The notes: generated by a model not told the origin, from the sequence alone. Positions 1 to 12,768 are shown, numbered from the stretch's first letter. The stretch is DNA of 64,000 bases from Discostella pseudostelligera (GCA_036940085.1 JALLBK010000017.1:1-64000), one strand, 5' to 3'. Made by a program: numbers and translations.

Positions 1-211
1 GACAGAAATCTTGCCTAAAAAATCTTATCGAAAAACACAAAATATTAGCTTGAGACGTGGAAGTCATCAGAAATCTCCGCGCGCGACGCTTTCCCGCCAA
101 ATCACTTCCTCGTGGAAGTAATTTCAATTGGCAAAGACTCCCAACAAATCAAAATCGTCTAACTGGCGTCGGGGTCAGGCTAATCAACGAACACAAAGAT
201 GTTAAGATGTT
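1..211. promoter_or_regulatory. Upstream region of the TMCO4-like gene
   Basis: No gene is visible here. A TTCCCGCCAAAT word lies at 91-102, the first of many TGGCGGGA-type words found between genes in this window. The rest is AT-rich and presumably holds the 5' UTR and promoter of the gene starting at 212. Confidence 0.4.
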
Positions 212-3200
212 ATGATTATGACCACGGCGGCCGAAATCGAAATAGCCCTCTATCATGCGCGTTGCCACCATAATATGATGTCCATGAACTCCGCACACTC
301 GCATCCACAAGGAGTATCAAGTCGTCCCGGTGAAGGTGGCGAGGAATCGAGCATGTCACGCCGCCATCGCGACACCCATAGTGGCGGTAGCATTGGGAGT
401 CGACGATACCATGCATCTGAAACCGACGACGCTCCCATATTGTTTTGCACCGGGACGGATGACAACTCTGAGACTAATAGTCCTACGAAAATATTCAGCC
501 ATCCCCCTCTAGGCAATAATAAGTACGACAGCTCGGACGAGTATCGCGATGCTGAGTCTACAAGCAGTGACAACAAATTATTGGAAATAGATCGACGACG
601 CCGACGAATTCAGATGGAGGCACAATTAATGAATGACTGCTGGGAGGCAAATTTACCCGACGAGGGCAGTAGTCATGAGGCAAAGGACGATATACAGCTA
701 AATCAACAAAGGGGAGAGCAAGATTTACTCGATGAAATGTTGCCGAAAATGGATTTACAAATTACCAGTTCCACCTCCTCCAGCGACATTAAACCCAGTA
801 CCACTACTTCGAGCAATGAGTCAGTAATGAGTTTACCTGAACAAATATTGCAACAACGTCTTCAGAGGAAACCACAATTATCACTACACAAGCATAATCA
901 TGGACAGTTTGTTCGGTATGACTCGAGGTCTCCAGAACAGCGGCGGAAAGCTCTGCATGCAACAATAACTGGATACACTTGCGATGCACCTTTACCTTTA
1001 GGATCTCCCCCGTTTGCAGAGGAAGATCAAGAGTTTGAGAACGATAATGCAAGTACCGTCGCAAGCTCGAATGGGGCTACTAGTAACGTCTTCTCTGATT
1101 TACGACGAAAGCTCAAATTGCACGAGAATGGCCACCAGTTGGATGCTGACGATCAACAGGATTCTTCTTCCCCACTCGCTTCTCTACCACAAAGACCGAT
1201 ATGTCGTTTCCCAGAGGAGGCGGATAGGAAGCGCATTATAGGATGTTTGGCTATAGTTTTAGCTAGTTCGTATGCTTACGAGACTGCACCGCATTTATTA
1301 GTGAAGGAAGAGGCCAATGACATGTCATCGAGAGTCGATGGGTCGGATGTTGAAGGTTCTGTCACAAGCACCGTTCCAAGCGATAAGTTTGCACAACAAC
1401 ATGATATCGATACCAATGGAGACACTGATTGTATTGGTGACCTAGTTTCCGAAGAAGAATCCTGTCGCACATCATCACACCCGCATTTACAACAACATAA
1501 AAAGCAACAACATCTGATTGAGCAATCGAGGAAGCAGAAAAATAAATCGACAAATCATGCAGCAAAGAAGCCTCCCCCCGCATCAAATTCATTTTCATTC
1601 AATACCAATGCTGCATCACGGATATTTGACAAGGTAGGGTCACAAAATCCACCGCCTTCATTGACGACAGAGTTGGCGGAAATCCGACATCGAATACGAC
1701 GACATGCAATTCTTTCCGAGCTTCTCATTTCATCGGCGGAACTGCTATTGTTGGATCCAAGTCATGCAAAAGCATTCCTTCCCATGTTGGATGGATTACT
1801 GACCAATGTTGCATCGTCCAACAGCACGGATAGAAGTTGTCACGAGAGTGTACATTTCGATGGTACGAACAAACAAAGCTGGAAGGGACGAGGATTTGGT
1901 GGGGGTGGATTTGCTGTGGCAGCGAACATAGGTGACGAGGAAATATCTGTGCCATCATCCCGTCCAACCACGTCGATTTCTGATATTCCACCTCGGATGA
2001 CGCAGCCAACTCTGTCAACGTCATTATCATCAACTTCCGATGTAGTGATTGGCGGATCATCTACCGATGCTCTTCCAAAACAGTCATCAACAAATTCTAT
2101 CGAAGGAGGACGAGGGCTTGAGAACTTCGACGAACTGGATCCGTCTTCTTCAAGAGTCAAGTTATCTGCCAAAGCTCAAGACAATAACAACCCAAATCGA
2201 CCTGCTACTGCATATGCTCCTCTGGATACAGTGATCATTGAGGGCGATCTCGCCGCTCCTTTCCTACAAACGCTAACTCCAGGTGCTGGCTTTCGGTGCA
2301 TTGCGTTGCTCTTATTGAACCATCTCTTGCGTGACGGACGTGGTTACGATGCTAGAGTTCGACACGCGTTCAAACGATTGGCAGTAATTGTTATTTCTCA
2401 CGAATTGAAGGTGGGCGGTATTCTATGTTTGGATTTAGACGACGAAGAAGACCTGGATGCACTGCTGTGGGGCGACATGAAGACTCAACCTGGGGAGAAC
2501 GAATCCTTGCATGATGCCGACGAATTGGCTCTACTTGCCACAAGGAAATTCGAGGCTTTGGAACATGCCATTGCAGCTAGATTGATATCACTGTCTGTTG
2601 ATAATGATGCAGGCACGCAAACTGCCAAAGCTAGGAGTAACGACCACAAGCAATCACCTCGAGTCAGAAGAGCGGCGAGTTCAGCATCATCTCTTTCATC
2701 CAGTACTCACGGTCGCATCGCTTTGGCGCCCAAGGAGACCCCCTCACCATCGCAATACGGTATGTCGAGAGAGCAGATATTGCGCGGAATAAAAGTGGGC
2801 ACAGCTGGGGCCGTTGGTGCTACTCTCTTCGCTCTCACAGGTGGACTTGCGGCTCCTGGAATTGCAGCCGGGCTAGCAGCCGTAGGTGCGTCTTGTTGTG
2901 GTTGCTTGCATTGGTTCACGTGCATTATATCTCACGTTTCCTTTTCGCTTTAGTTGGAACTTCGGCTATTGCGGCAGGTGTTTCCACCGCCCTAACAAGT
3001 GCTGCAGCGATCACTACAATATTCGGTGTCGGGGGCGCAGGTGTGTATTCATTAATTTGCACCTTGTTTCATCACAATGATCTAGTCACAACTTAACCAT
3101 GTTTACTCCTGACAGGTTTAGCGAGTTATAAAATGCATCGGAGGACGAAGGGGCTAACGGAATTCAACTTTAACAAAGAAGAAGTGGGAGGCAAGGACTC

Positions 3201-4870
3201 CGATGCAGAGTTATTTAGTACTGTTTGCATTTCTGGATGGCTAAGAGATACACGAGATTTTCAACGCCCGGTATGTTCTTTCATAATTGAATAATTGCAT
3301 ATGTTGTAGTAGAGGATACTCTCTCAACCACATGTTTTGCGATTATTTCCTTTGTTGTTCAAAGTGGGGAGTCTCGCCATCACACCCCAGAATAGTCGAC
3401 AAACAGGAATTGCTGGAGCGATTTTACTTCGTACACAATCCAGACAATGTTTTTAGAGTCGGCGAAATTCTCAAGCATTGGAAAGGAAGATACTTTCAGC
3501 TGTGGCGAGCTCTTGGACAAAAATACGGACGAGATCCTAGCAATTTATTTCCATTAACTGTGGGACCTAGGATTAGCGCAGAACTCACTCACGAAGAAGT
3601 AGAGGCAGTAGATTATCTTCTCGGCGAATTGGGCTACACCCATCACAAGAAAACCGCTAACGAGCCTTCAATGTTCGGAGCCAAACCAGATCTCACAATC
3701 AATGACGAATCTAAGAAACCGAGAGGATCGCCCCCCGCTGAAGCAAAAAAGTTGCATTCAGCTCAGCAGATACTCAAAGAGTCAAGCATGAGACCAAAGA
3801 AGTGGTTGCCCAACGGTTCAGACATAGCGTCTTCTTTATCCTTATTCTCGGAATCAGAAACGAACAGTATGCATGACAATTCTACTCACTCAGCAACCAG
3901 TGCGTCAAGCATAGGGTTCAAACCAGCTGCAGAACAAGGAGCTTCCCCGCCACCAAAACACCTATTGACTGTATGGGACTACCACGCCAATTACGGTGGC
4001 GAGTTGTACACTGTGCAATGGGAGAGTGAACTGCTCATGGAGCTATGCGATTCAGTGACGGACCAAATGATCGAATGGGGGATTAGTGCGACGAGGACCA
4101 TTCTTCACACCACTGTATTTGCTACATTGATGACTGCAGTGACAATACCGTATAGCCTAGTACTGGCTGCAAACACCATCGATAGTTCCTGGACAATGGC
4201 AATGGAAAGAGCAGATCGAGCTGGCATCGAGCTTGCAAAAAGTTTAATTGATAGCATTGCTGGCCACCGACCAGTAGTCCTTGTTGGATTTAGTATGGGC
4301 GCGAGAGTCATTTACTCATGCTTGAAAGAATTGGCTAAACATCAAGAGATATGGGAAGCACATCAACAAAGGAAACGGCTGCCTGTCAACAGTAGACGGA
4401 AATCAAGTAATAGACAAAGAGAAGATAGTGGCGAAGATAATCTGAGATATGTCAGGGAACCAGCGAGCATCATTGAAGACGCAATCCTGATGGGTACACC
4501 TAACCACGTTAGTATCCAGGGTTGGGAGGCGTGTCGACGAGTTGTTGCGGGACGGATGATTAATTGTTACTCTCGGAAAGACTACATTCTATCGCTTATG
4601 TTTCAATTAAAGCGATTCCAAGGGATTCTTCGTCCAGTTTGTGGTACGAGTCCAGTGGCCGTCAATGGTGTCGAGAATTATGATGTTACTGAATTGGTTT
4701 CCACCCACACAGATTACTGTTTGGTGTCTGGAGAGATTTTGAAGCGGATACGACATGGGCAGCCGCAGAGAGCTTCTGAGCTCATGACAGAAGTGTCTGC
4801 TATGGTGACAACAATAAAAATTACGGACAGGGAAATTGATGGCTTGCCTATCTCTCAGACGAAGTGTTAA
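212..4870 (+). CDS. TMCO4-like DUF726 membrane alpha/beta-hydrolase
   Basis: Four exons (212-2885, 2954-3040, 3116-3270, 3365-4870) give about 1473 residues. The first 840 residues are Ser/Asp/Gln-rich and probably disordered. From about residue 851 a Gly/Ala-rich hydrophobic stretch (TGGLAAPGIAAGLAAVG and onward, encoded across introns 1 and 2) forms the family's membrane hairpin, followed by ASYKMHRRT. The C-terminal alpha/beta-hydrolase domain has the nucleophile elbow GFSMG with Ser at about 1282, then LMGTPNH and VVAGRMINCYSRKDY, all typical of TMCO4/DUF726. The biochemical activity of the family is not well known; yeast and animal members are endomembrane proteins. The start is the first ATG. 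The long N-terminal extension is much larger than in animal TMCO4. The family assignment is firm; the substrate is unknown. Confidence 0.93.
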
Positions 4871-5083
4871 CGTACCTATTTGTAGGGGGAGCGTTGAACC
4901 TTCATGAACCGCTTGTTGAAACGCAATACACATCCAGATGTACATATTATGGCAAATGGAATTGCTTAAGCGTTAATACAGATTTAGTGCAACTCCTACT
5001 TATTATTGATCTCAGCCGTAACTCCTTCTGATTGGTACCTGCTGTATTACGGTATTTGGTTAAGAAGGTCCCCGTACCAACAC

Positions 5084-8000
5084 TCATCCGAACTCAGTGT
5101 GGCGAACTTCAATATCATGCAACTCTTCCACAAATGTCTGACCCAATCCTATCGAGGAATTGATGCTCTCACTAAATTTCAATGGCATTCCAGTATCAGC
5201 ATCCACCGTAAGCACTGTAAACCGTAATTCACATGTGAGGAAGGCCGCTCCATCAAGACGCTGAGGATTTGCCGCGACGACACACCATGCGCTGCCCGTA
5301 GCTCTATGCGGCAATGTCTTGAGTGGAAGCTCCATTGTAGGAACGAGCGCGTCGTCCGATGATTCGGCAATGACGAAAGCTACATTTGCCAGAGTCCTAG
5401 CGTAGTTTTGGTCTGTCATCGACGTTGCGGGGTTGTTTGTCACTTGCGCTTGAATTACAAAATGTCTCGGAAAGAAATGCTTTGTCAACAGAACATCAGG
5501 ATAGTGGAGCGATGCTGCATGAACAGGACGCGCTGCCACTGATTTCGAGGAATGTAGTAGAGCGCCTAAATTCAACCGTTGTAATGCCGGGGAGCTGTGC
5601 AATGATGCTTGAGACTCAAGCTGAGCTTCCACCAGCTTCTTCTTGAGCTGAATCATTCTCGACCGCAGCAACGAGGACGCGATGGTCAGTCTGCGGACTT
5701 GAGATTCGTCCTCGACCACAGCAGGTATCAAAAATGGACGAACAAGTGATGACATGGGTGTATTCTTCGGAAGAAGTCGTACAGCAGCCTTGTCAATTCT
5801 ATCACGACGAAGGGCCAAAACCTTTATTGCTGCGGCAGTTCCTCTGTCTATATCGGGGTCCATGCTCAGCGCGACCTTAACAAGAGGAATGTACGCGCAT
5901 TGATTTGGTGCTACCCTCCCGCGTGGCCCACTTCCAGGAGCAGCGCCACTTGCCTTTGCATCTTCCATCTGCGCCTGCTGTCGCTCATGTCTCACGTCGC
6001 AATATTCCAGTGCTAGGTCAAGGCTCTTCTCCTGAAAATATAAAATCTGAAGCGCATCCTCGTGCCGTCCCAAACGCCCGAGCACTAGTGCATGCTCACG
6101 CAAGAACGACAATGGCAGCGCGCTCAAAATTCTCTCAGATCGAATCCTCAAGTCAGGCCAACTCAGCAGTCGACGAAGCTTAAATCTGTAAATTGCGCCG
6201 AGGTTAGAGTCAACTCCTCCATCATCGTCACCCCGCTCTGAAATCACACCCTCAAGTAGAAGGTAGGACAGTTCGTCGTGCACATCAGCCTTGCGTTCGT
6301 CAATTTCATCGCGAGACGACTTCGTCCGATATGACGACGGACTTGTCAACGAATCCGGGCTATTACTTGCATTGGTAGGTTGTCGTCCTGTAGCAATTCC
6401 AATCGCAGACTCAAGGTACGAGACCGCCAATGCTCGACCCGAATTCAAGGGTAGTATTTCAGACCACGGAGAGAAACTAGAAAGACACTCTATCGCACCA
6501 GGTTCATGGTGCACATCAACGCCGCCCCCGCCCCTACCACTTGACTGCTGGGGTGATATAGATTTGAGCAATTCCACGACCTTCATCGGGTAAAAGGGAT
6601 GGTCGAGCGGGTCATCTTCGGGTTTCATCATTTTCCACTCTGTCTCATTACGGGGATGTATCGTGGTGAATATGCTTAGCCCCAAGGTTGGATTGCGCGA
6701 AATCAAATCTCGCGTTGCGGATGATTCGAGCACTAACTGCCGGCATTGATCGTCGTTACTGGACCATAATTCACCAAGATGGGTTGCGAGGTAGCTGTCG
6801 AACTTGATCTGTGACCAGCCTCCTCCGCCTCCTGTACCACCGATGGAGCTGCTGCCACTAAGACCTTCGCCCATAGATGCATTGCGAAATGCTGGAGAGT
6901 TCATGCGCTCCTGTAACACATTGATTGCCTTCTCGTGACATCCACACGATCGCAAAAGCCAAATTGCAGTTTCGACAAATTCCATGGTAGCAGCCGCCAG
7001 AGAGGCACGATTACCCCAGGAGGTGGATGAATTAGATACTGACGATGATGCGGTCAAGAGGGAAAAATTAGAGGATAGTGTCGACGACACTTCCTTGAGC
7101 AGACGATCGGCTACCAGTTCACACACTGTCACAGCTGTCTTGGATACAATACCCGAAGAGGAGGAAAATGAAGAGTCTTTGTCGGGATGCAGGACAATGC
7201 CCACAGCGGAGGCGCAGGCCCTCGAGGCACGGACGGCAGTAGAGCCGTCGGGCGGACTTAGTTGAAAGCTGACCAAGCAGAGCAATGCAGTGCATGTCAG
7301 GAGGGCATTTGCACCCAGCGACGAAGCGAAGGATGGAATTGCATTCTCGTTCATTCCCTCGTAGTAGCGGTCGATTGCCTCCACTTCCACATCACCGCCA
7401 TCCCGTCCATCCTCCGACAGTACAACCGAAATATTACTAATGTTGCTCTCCAACTTACTTGCCGTAACGACCGCCGATGATGACGATGTTACCCTCTCAA
7501 GAATATCATCGGCCAATCCCAAGACGCACTCCAAAAATTGCTTCAACAATGTTCGTTTTTGATGATACTGCATCAATGTCGTTGTGGTCATCGATGACGT
7601 TGACAGCTCCTGCTGTACTCCTCCACCCCCACTTCCGCCGTACGACGTGGCCAAGAATGTAGCACCCAAGGATTCGGCCAATTCCAACCGAGGAAAACCA
7701 TTGGAACCAAAGGCATCAATGCACAGTCTCATCAAACGATCGGCAAAGTCTTGGGATGATTCAGTATCGTAAATGGAGATTAATCTCGATTCTCCTCCAT
7801 AACTTGTCGCGACGATGGTTCTATTTTCTTGACTATTGCTGTTATTGGCATTCAGTGCAAGAGTGGATGAAAACGATTGCAGCGTCGATAGTGTGAAGTA
7901 GTCGTTCAGACGAGTCCCCACCTCTAAGGAAGTCAATGGTACAGCGTAGCAGAGTGGCGAGCGGATGTGCACTAACCCATCAACGGTAAGGAGGGCGATC

Positions 8001-9934
8001 AATGGTCCCGATGACAATCCGCTGCCACCGCCGTCACCATTAGTGGATTGCCGCACCGGAGGCAATGGGGCCGCAGCCAAGATTGGGCTTGGTAATGTAG
8101 CCATACCATGTATTTTCGAATGTGACATGGATTTGATAGTGGTGGATAGCACCATACCGCCTCCAATGCTGCTGCTGCTGCTGGCAATTACCGCGGATTG
8201 GCTTCTTGCACCTCCATCACCCTTGTTTCTATCACCACCAGCACCACTTCCTCCTGTCGCTGCTCCTGCTGAATTATCGGGTATCGATGTAATCTCCACA
8301 GTAGTGCACTCCCGTCCACTTGCCAAAAAGACGAGACTTGTTACGGATCGAATATATTTGGATATGACCCCTTCCAAGCTTAGGAGTGAGGAACGATCGT
8401 GGTTAATCATTGTTTGTATCGGAGGGGACATAACAATCTCCACAGCAATTACCGGATGGACCTGTGAACTTTGTGCAAACGATGCAATTTTGGTGGCCGA
8501 AACATTTGGCAATGTGGATAGCAATTGCGTTGGAATCACTGAAGCAGTCGATGATGATGACATTGAATTTCCAACTGCCGTTACTGCAATGCTCTTAATG
8601 GCATTCACATTCAAATACGCCGGCACTGCATAAAACGCATTGGCCACAGCCACGATCGCCACTCGACCCAGACATGCCAACGTCATATTTTGATGTCCGC
8701 CCGAGGAGGAACATCGTACTCCTGGCATGGGTAAGGCGTGATGACAATTGAGATAGAGTGCAGTGGGGGGCATTGGTTTTACGATGGATGATGATGATGA
8801 TGGAGTTGGTGGTGCCGAGTACGGAGTGGGATGGTGCACACCCGATGATGAGGGTGGAGGATGATGCCGCCGCTGTGCTTGTTGATGACTATAATTGTGA
8901 TAATCATCCTCTTCGTCATCACCACCTTCATGACGATAATTCTGCTGTGCATGACTATTCATCATTGAAATTGCCAACCCCTCCATCACAGCCAACGCCG
9001 CCGAATTGGGCAACCCATACACTCCCGTTCCAGCAGCATAGACATATCCTGTTTCGGGATGGTGCACCGCACAGGACATGCGTGGCAATGGCACTCCCGA
9101 GGATTGGGTAGTATTATTGTTAGTTTCATTGTCCTTCAATTGATTATTGGCAATGTTGGGAGTATTGTGTATCTTTCTTCCCAATCGAGGACTCTGTTGA
9201 TGACCAGTCGATGCAGTTGCTGTTGTTGTAGATTTGTTCTTCATAATTCCATCTGACAACGAGGAAGACATTGATGAAGTAGTAGTCTCAGCTCCATACG
9301 GGGGTAGTTTGTGAAACGAGCCATTCCGTGCCGTGACCAAGTGTGCTGCATATGCTCCGGAATTGTGTTGTTTTGGGGAAGTTGAGGTTGACAACATTGT
9401 GGATCCAGCAGACATACCTGCAGTAGTTGTCGACGCAGATGTTGCAGTTCCCCGATCATCATCGACTAACAATAGAAAAACCGGCGATGATGCTGCATTG
9501 GAGGCATTAGCAGTGGCAGTTTCACTGGGAGAATGATAGCAACATTGTGCATGAACAATATTGACAATGGATCCCTTCACGGCGCCTTGTAAATTAATCT
9601 GATCAGTCGGCTCGATGCATATCTGCGATGGGTCCACTGATCGATGACTGCCTCTGCCACTACCACCAGCACGACTACTACTGCCACCAACCCCATCAAA
9701 GGAAGAATCTGCCGTCAATAACAGTGGGTAATTCCGGTAGTGCAACGAACCGCGCTCAGTGCCAAATGTTACACTGTAACCAGCTACAGTAGCTGTGTCT
9801 TTGCCCTTTCTCGCCGTTCCATGGTGAGTTGCAGTAGTAACATCAGCAGCAGGGGCGGTGGCGAACACTGTGAGACAACACGGCGAGGCATTGTTGGTGC
9901 GTAGGCTCCAGGACGGACCGAGGGAGGCCGCCAT
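5084..9934 (-). CDS. VPS39/TGFBRAP1-like HOPS/CORVET tethering subunit
   Basis: This is a single 1616-residue reading frame. The N-terminal half looks like a broken-up citron-homology beta-propeller with long Ser/Gly/Asn-rich inserts. The C-terminal part carries the family signatures: a helical repeat GRLGRHEDALQILYF...ALEYC at about 1285-1315 (Vps39 domain 1) and LLPKNTPMSSLVRPFL at about 1383-1398 (Vps39 domain 2). Members bridge Rab GTPases and SNAREs at endosomes and vacuoles. Animal TGFBRAP1 and VPS39 are under 900 residues, so this protein is nearly twice as long, mostly through low-complexity inserts. A further ~190 residues follow the Vps39 domain and look beta-rich, with no assignment. 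I cannot separate VPS39 from VPS3/TGFBRAP1 by eye. Confidence 0.82.
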   Translation of the reverse strand: MAASLGPSWSLRTNNASPCCLTVFATAPAADVTTATHHGTARKGKDTATVAGYSVTFGTERGSLHYRNYPLLLTADSSFDGVGGSSSRAGGSGRGSHRSVDPSQICIEPTDQINLQGAVKGSIVNIVHAQCCYHSPSETATANASNAASSPVFLLLVDDDRGTATSASTTTAGMSAGSTMLSTSTSPKQHNSGAYAAHLVTARNGSFHKLPPYGAETTTSSMSSSLSDGIMKNKSTTTATASTGHQQSPRLGRKIHNTPNIANNQLKDNETNNNTTQSSGVPLPRMSCAVHHPETGYVYAAGTGVYGLPNSAALAVMEGLAISMMNSHAQQNYRHEGGDDEEDDYHNYSHQQAQRRHHPPPSSSGVHHPTPYSAPPTPSSSSSIVKPMPPTALYLNCHHALPMPGVRCSSSGGHQNMTLACLGRVAIVAVANAFYAVPAYLNVNAIKSIAVTAVGNSMSSSSTASVIPTQLLSTLPNVSATKIASFAQSSQVHPVIAVEIVMSPPIQTMINHDRSSLLSLEGVISKYIRSVTSLVFLASGRECTTVEITSIPDNSAGAATGGSGAGGDRNKGDGGARSQSAVIASSSSSIGGGMVLSTTIKSMSHSKIHGMATLPSPILAAAPLPPVRQSTNGDGGGSGLSSGPLIALLTVDGLVHIRSPLCYAVPLTSLEVGTRLNDYFTLSTLQSFSSTLALNANNSNSQENRTIVATSYGGESRLISIYDTESSQDFADRLMRLCIDAFGSNGFPRLELAESLGATFLATSYGGSGGGGVQQELSTSSMTTTTLMQYHQKRTLLKQFLECVLGLADDILERVTSSSSAVVTASKLESNISNISVVLSEDGRDGGDVEVEAIDRYYEGMNENAIPSFASSLGANALLTCTALLCLVSFQLSPPDGSTAVRASRACASAVGIVLHPDKDSSFSSSSGIVSKTAVTVCELVADRLLKEVSSTLSSNFSLLTASSSVSNSSTSWGNRASLAAATMEFVETAIWLLRSCGCHEKAINVLQERMNSPAFRNASMGEGLSGSSSIGGTGGGGGWSQIKFDSYLATHLGELWSSNDDQCRQLVLESSATRDLISRNPTLGLSIFTTIHPRNETEWKMMKPEDDPLDHPFYPMKVVELLKSISPQQSSGRGGGGVDVHHEPGAIECLSSFSPWSEILPLNSGRALAVSYLESAIGIATGRQPTNASNSPDSLTSPSSYRTKSSRDEIDERKADVHDELSYLLLEGVISERGDDDGGVDSNLGAIYRFKLRRLLSWPDLRIRSERILSALPLSFLREHALVLGRLGRHEDALQILYFQEKSLDLALEYCDVRHERQQAQMEDAKASGAAPGSGPRGRVAPNQCAYIPLVKVALSMDPDIDRGTAAAIKVLALRRDRIDKAAVRLLPKNTPMSSLVRPFLIPAVVEDESQVRRLTIASSLLRSRMIQLKKKLVEAQLESQASLHSSPALQRLNLGALLHSSKSVAARPVHAASLHYPDVLLTKHFFPRHFVIQAQVTNNPATSMTDQNYARTLANVAFVIAESSDDALVPTMELPLKTLPHRATGSAWCVVAANPQRLDGAAFLTCELRFTVLTVDADTGMPLKFSESINSSIGLGQTFVEELHDIEVRHTEFG

Positions 9935-10764
9935 GGTTGCTGCAGGTTGCCGCCAGTCTGCAGAATGCAGTTAAACGAAGGGGCAGCAACTCCCAAACTC
10001 CGAGGACTCCCATTTTAGCTAAAATAGAGAAACGTCATCCATTGGAGCAGTTCAGAACTTCGAAGAAGTGCTATTATATGAAAATAGCTACTGCTCCGAA
10101 CCTCCCGACGGCGACCTCGCTTCTCGCTTCCTCCCGACCATGAAGATGGAGCGAGAAGTGAACATTATTTCCGCGGTAGATATGTTTGGTACGCACCTCT
10201 CTCTCTCTTCTCTCTCCAAGCTTACGAACGCCCAGTAATGACGTTTCCAGAGCGTGGTGGTGGGTCAGGATATAGGAAGAATATGCCTTTTCAATTGCCA
10301 TTCGATGGCGGATGTAGGTGTAGGCTCTGGGCTCGTCTGCAGCTGGGTCGCGACGGTGGACGCTATGAAAATTATTTTTGATCATTTGAGGCACTGATGG
10401 ATAGTGTGTCTATGGGGAATAGTTGATGCTGGAGGCTCTCCGACGCTGATATAGGTAGCACCGCCGGCTACCACGTTGAATATATTGATGTGAAGTGTGT
10501 AGAGATATTCATATGATGTGAGAAGATAGGAAGATTTCTGCAGCAGCGATGCTCCTGCTTACCAATGCTGCCCATTGCCCAAATGTAATTGGCATTCGCC
10601 GCCATAACTAAAATTCTTTGTCTTTGCTTTGTCCTTCCTTCATCGTTGAATTCCCATCACAGATAGAATTACAGTATGCATCAAAAATAATTCTGGGGTG
10701 AATGAGAACAAGACAATATTATATCGGGTGAACTTTCTGTTTACAGCAATCCATTCATGAAACA
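9935..10764. promoter_or_regulatory. Divergent intergenic region, VPS39-like / HMG gene
   Basis: I see no convincing gene in these 830 bases. A CT-rich run lies at about 10196-10220, and a very short upstream reading frame starts at 10757 (ATGAAACAATGA), overlapping the region just before the HMG start. Both flanking genes point outward, so promoters for both must lie here. Confidence 0.45.
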
Positions 10765-12242
10765 ATGACGGTCGTTCCAAGGGATGGAGATATGGATTCA
10801 GAGACTGCTACTACCATTTTGGTCGATTCGTTACCAACCCAACAACCACCGCCAGCAGCGTCATCCGCAGCTCCCGATGGTGAAAATGCTTATGAGTGCA
10901 ACAACAACACCAGGGAGGAAGAGGAAGCAGAGGAAGTCGATCCCGACGATGACAGTAATAGTTGTTATGGCGATCCTAGTACGACCTTCTACCTTCCTCC
11001 TCCCGAAGAACAACCCTCCGATGTTATTCACCATCGAGAAATAATATCCAATTCCATCCCCCGAACGGAACTAGAAGTGGCATTGCATGCCGAATATAAT
11101 CGTTTGCTCAAGGCCAATGCAATACTAACCTCAGAATGTGTCAAATTGCGACGATTCATGACGAAGCGGAAACAGACCTACAAACGCAAACAGAAAGATG
11201 AGAGTGCACCACGGAAGAAATTATCAGGATACAATCTATTTGTTCGTGAGAGATTCGCCAAATTAGCGAGGGAGAATGAGGATGCTTTGAAAAGTGCAGA
11301 TAACTCTGCTGATTTGAAGAGGATACCTCCATCGAGGAATATAGCGTCGAGTGGCAAGGCGTGGAGTATGTTGAGTGCCGAGGAGAAGGCTAGGTATAAT
11401 GATATGTGAGTGACCAATGATGCATAGTGTGTATTGTGAATGTGTTTCAATTGTTGATTCTCGCTTGTTTTGATTCCTCATATTGTTGTCTTCATTGCCA
11501 CAGGGCCAAACCCGACGAAGACCGTTACCAAAAGGAAACCGCGAGCTATCAAGCTCCTGGTCGCCCAAATACTAATTGCAAACACAACAACACGATGGGG
11601 TACAATCTTTTCTTCTCTGAATATGTCCAAAAACTGAAAACAGCCAAGAGCGAAGAAGGTAGCTTGTTCACCGTCTCCGTGGAACATGGCTCTATTGCAC
11701 AGTTAGTGACAGATGCATGGGAGCAAATGAGTACTGAGGAGAGGGATAGGTATGAAAACGATGCCGAAGGATTGAACGCAACGCAAAATGTACAAGAGCA
11801 TCATCATCAGCTATCGAAATCGCAAGATGCGAATAATTTGCGATGCGTCTCATCATCGACATCCGATAGTAACGAACAGGTCGATTCTACGACGACTGAG
11901 GGCGTGCCACCACCACAACAACAACAACAACATTCGAATATCATGTCATCTGTGCCTACTGGCATGCCGCCCTACCCGGCCAACGCGTATGATGGTAGTG
12001 GTGGATATGGCCCTATTCCTCCCGTCCTCTATCAACCTATGGGGTACGACTGTTTCGGTGGAATGCCTCCTCCGTTTGATGTGTTTGGGTATCCGTACAA
12101 CCCTATGCAAGGTATGCTACCACCTGGAATGCCGCCGCCGCTGCCTCCGTTTGGTCCTCCTCCACCGCAGCCTCTAAATTTTCAAGGTCCAACTCACCCA
12201 CCACCTCCTCCTCCGTACATGAATTTTCACGAATCTGGATGA
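10765..12242 (+). CDS. Double HMG-box protein
   Basis: Two exons (10765-11405 and 11504-12242, joined within an ATG codon) give 459 residues. An acidic N-terminus and a short coiled stretch (EVALHAEYNRLLKANAILTS) precede HMG box 1 at about 150-222 (KKLSGYNLFVRERF...SSGKAWSMLSAEEKARY) and box 2 at about 243-310 (TMGYNLFFSEYVQ...VTDAWEQMSTEERDRYEND). The intron falls at the end of box 1. The tail is rich in Pro, Met and Gly (GMPPPLPPFGPPPPQ). HMG boxes of this kind bend DNA or bind chromatin in the nucleus. The basic stretch TKRKQTYKRKQK just before box 1 could serve as a nuclear localisation signal. The target genes are unknown. Confidence 0.88.
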
Positions 12243-12768
12243 TCCACTACCTTCAAAAGCGGGTTTGAGAACCAATGTTCAGTTACTTCAATGACGTAAA
12301 ACATGAACATGCTACACCTACTTATCTTTACAGAATGCCGAAGGACCATCCCGATATCATCAGATTCTTTTTCAATTTGCACCCCAGTATCGAACGAAGA
12401 AGTCTCGATAAATAATCCTTCGTTGAAAAAGAGACCTCGCGCGTCGGCTGTCGGAGATTCTGTGAATCGATGTTCTTTGCCCGTGTTCTCTAAGTGTGGA
12501 AACGGTGCAATAATTTTTAAAGTTGTGTGGCAGCAAGTTGTTGATGCTCAACCACGACGAATGGAGATCCTCTGACGTCTTTGAAGCACGGGCAAATGGA
12601 AGACAATTAGCATGCAATTGGCCAGTATCCATGAGCAAGCAGCGATTAGAAGATTCGGGAGAAAGAAGTTTCGAATAAAAGGCAGAGCAGATTGCATAAC
12701 TGAACGTCGCTTCGTCCTTTTCTCGAGGAGCTCGCTCCAAGCTTGGAGCGTAAGCAGCCGCGCTTGTC
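12243..12768. promoter_or_regulatory. Intergenic region upstream of the MOK kinase
   Basis: These 526 bases hold the 3' end of the HMG gene and the presumed promoter and 5' UTR of the kinase. Open frames here on both strands have no recognisable protein features, and I see no repeat. Confidence 0.35.

Noticed and set aside
7965..8633. A 222-codon open frame on the plus strand
   Set aside because: It is antisense to the VPS39-like gene in a Ser/Gly-rich part, where codon bias opens the opposite strand; the translation is low-complexity.
10074..10394. A 106-codon minus-strand frame in the VPS39/HMG spacer
   Set aside because: Its translation has no domain, signal or membrane segment and looks like random spacer.
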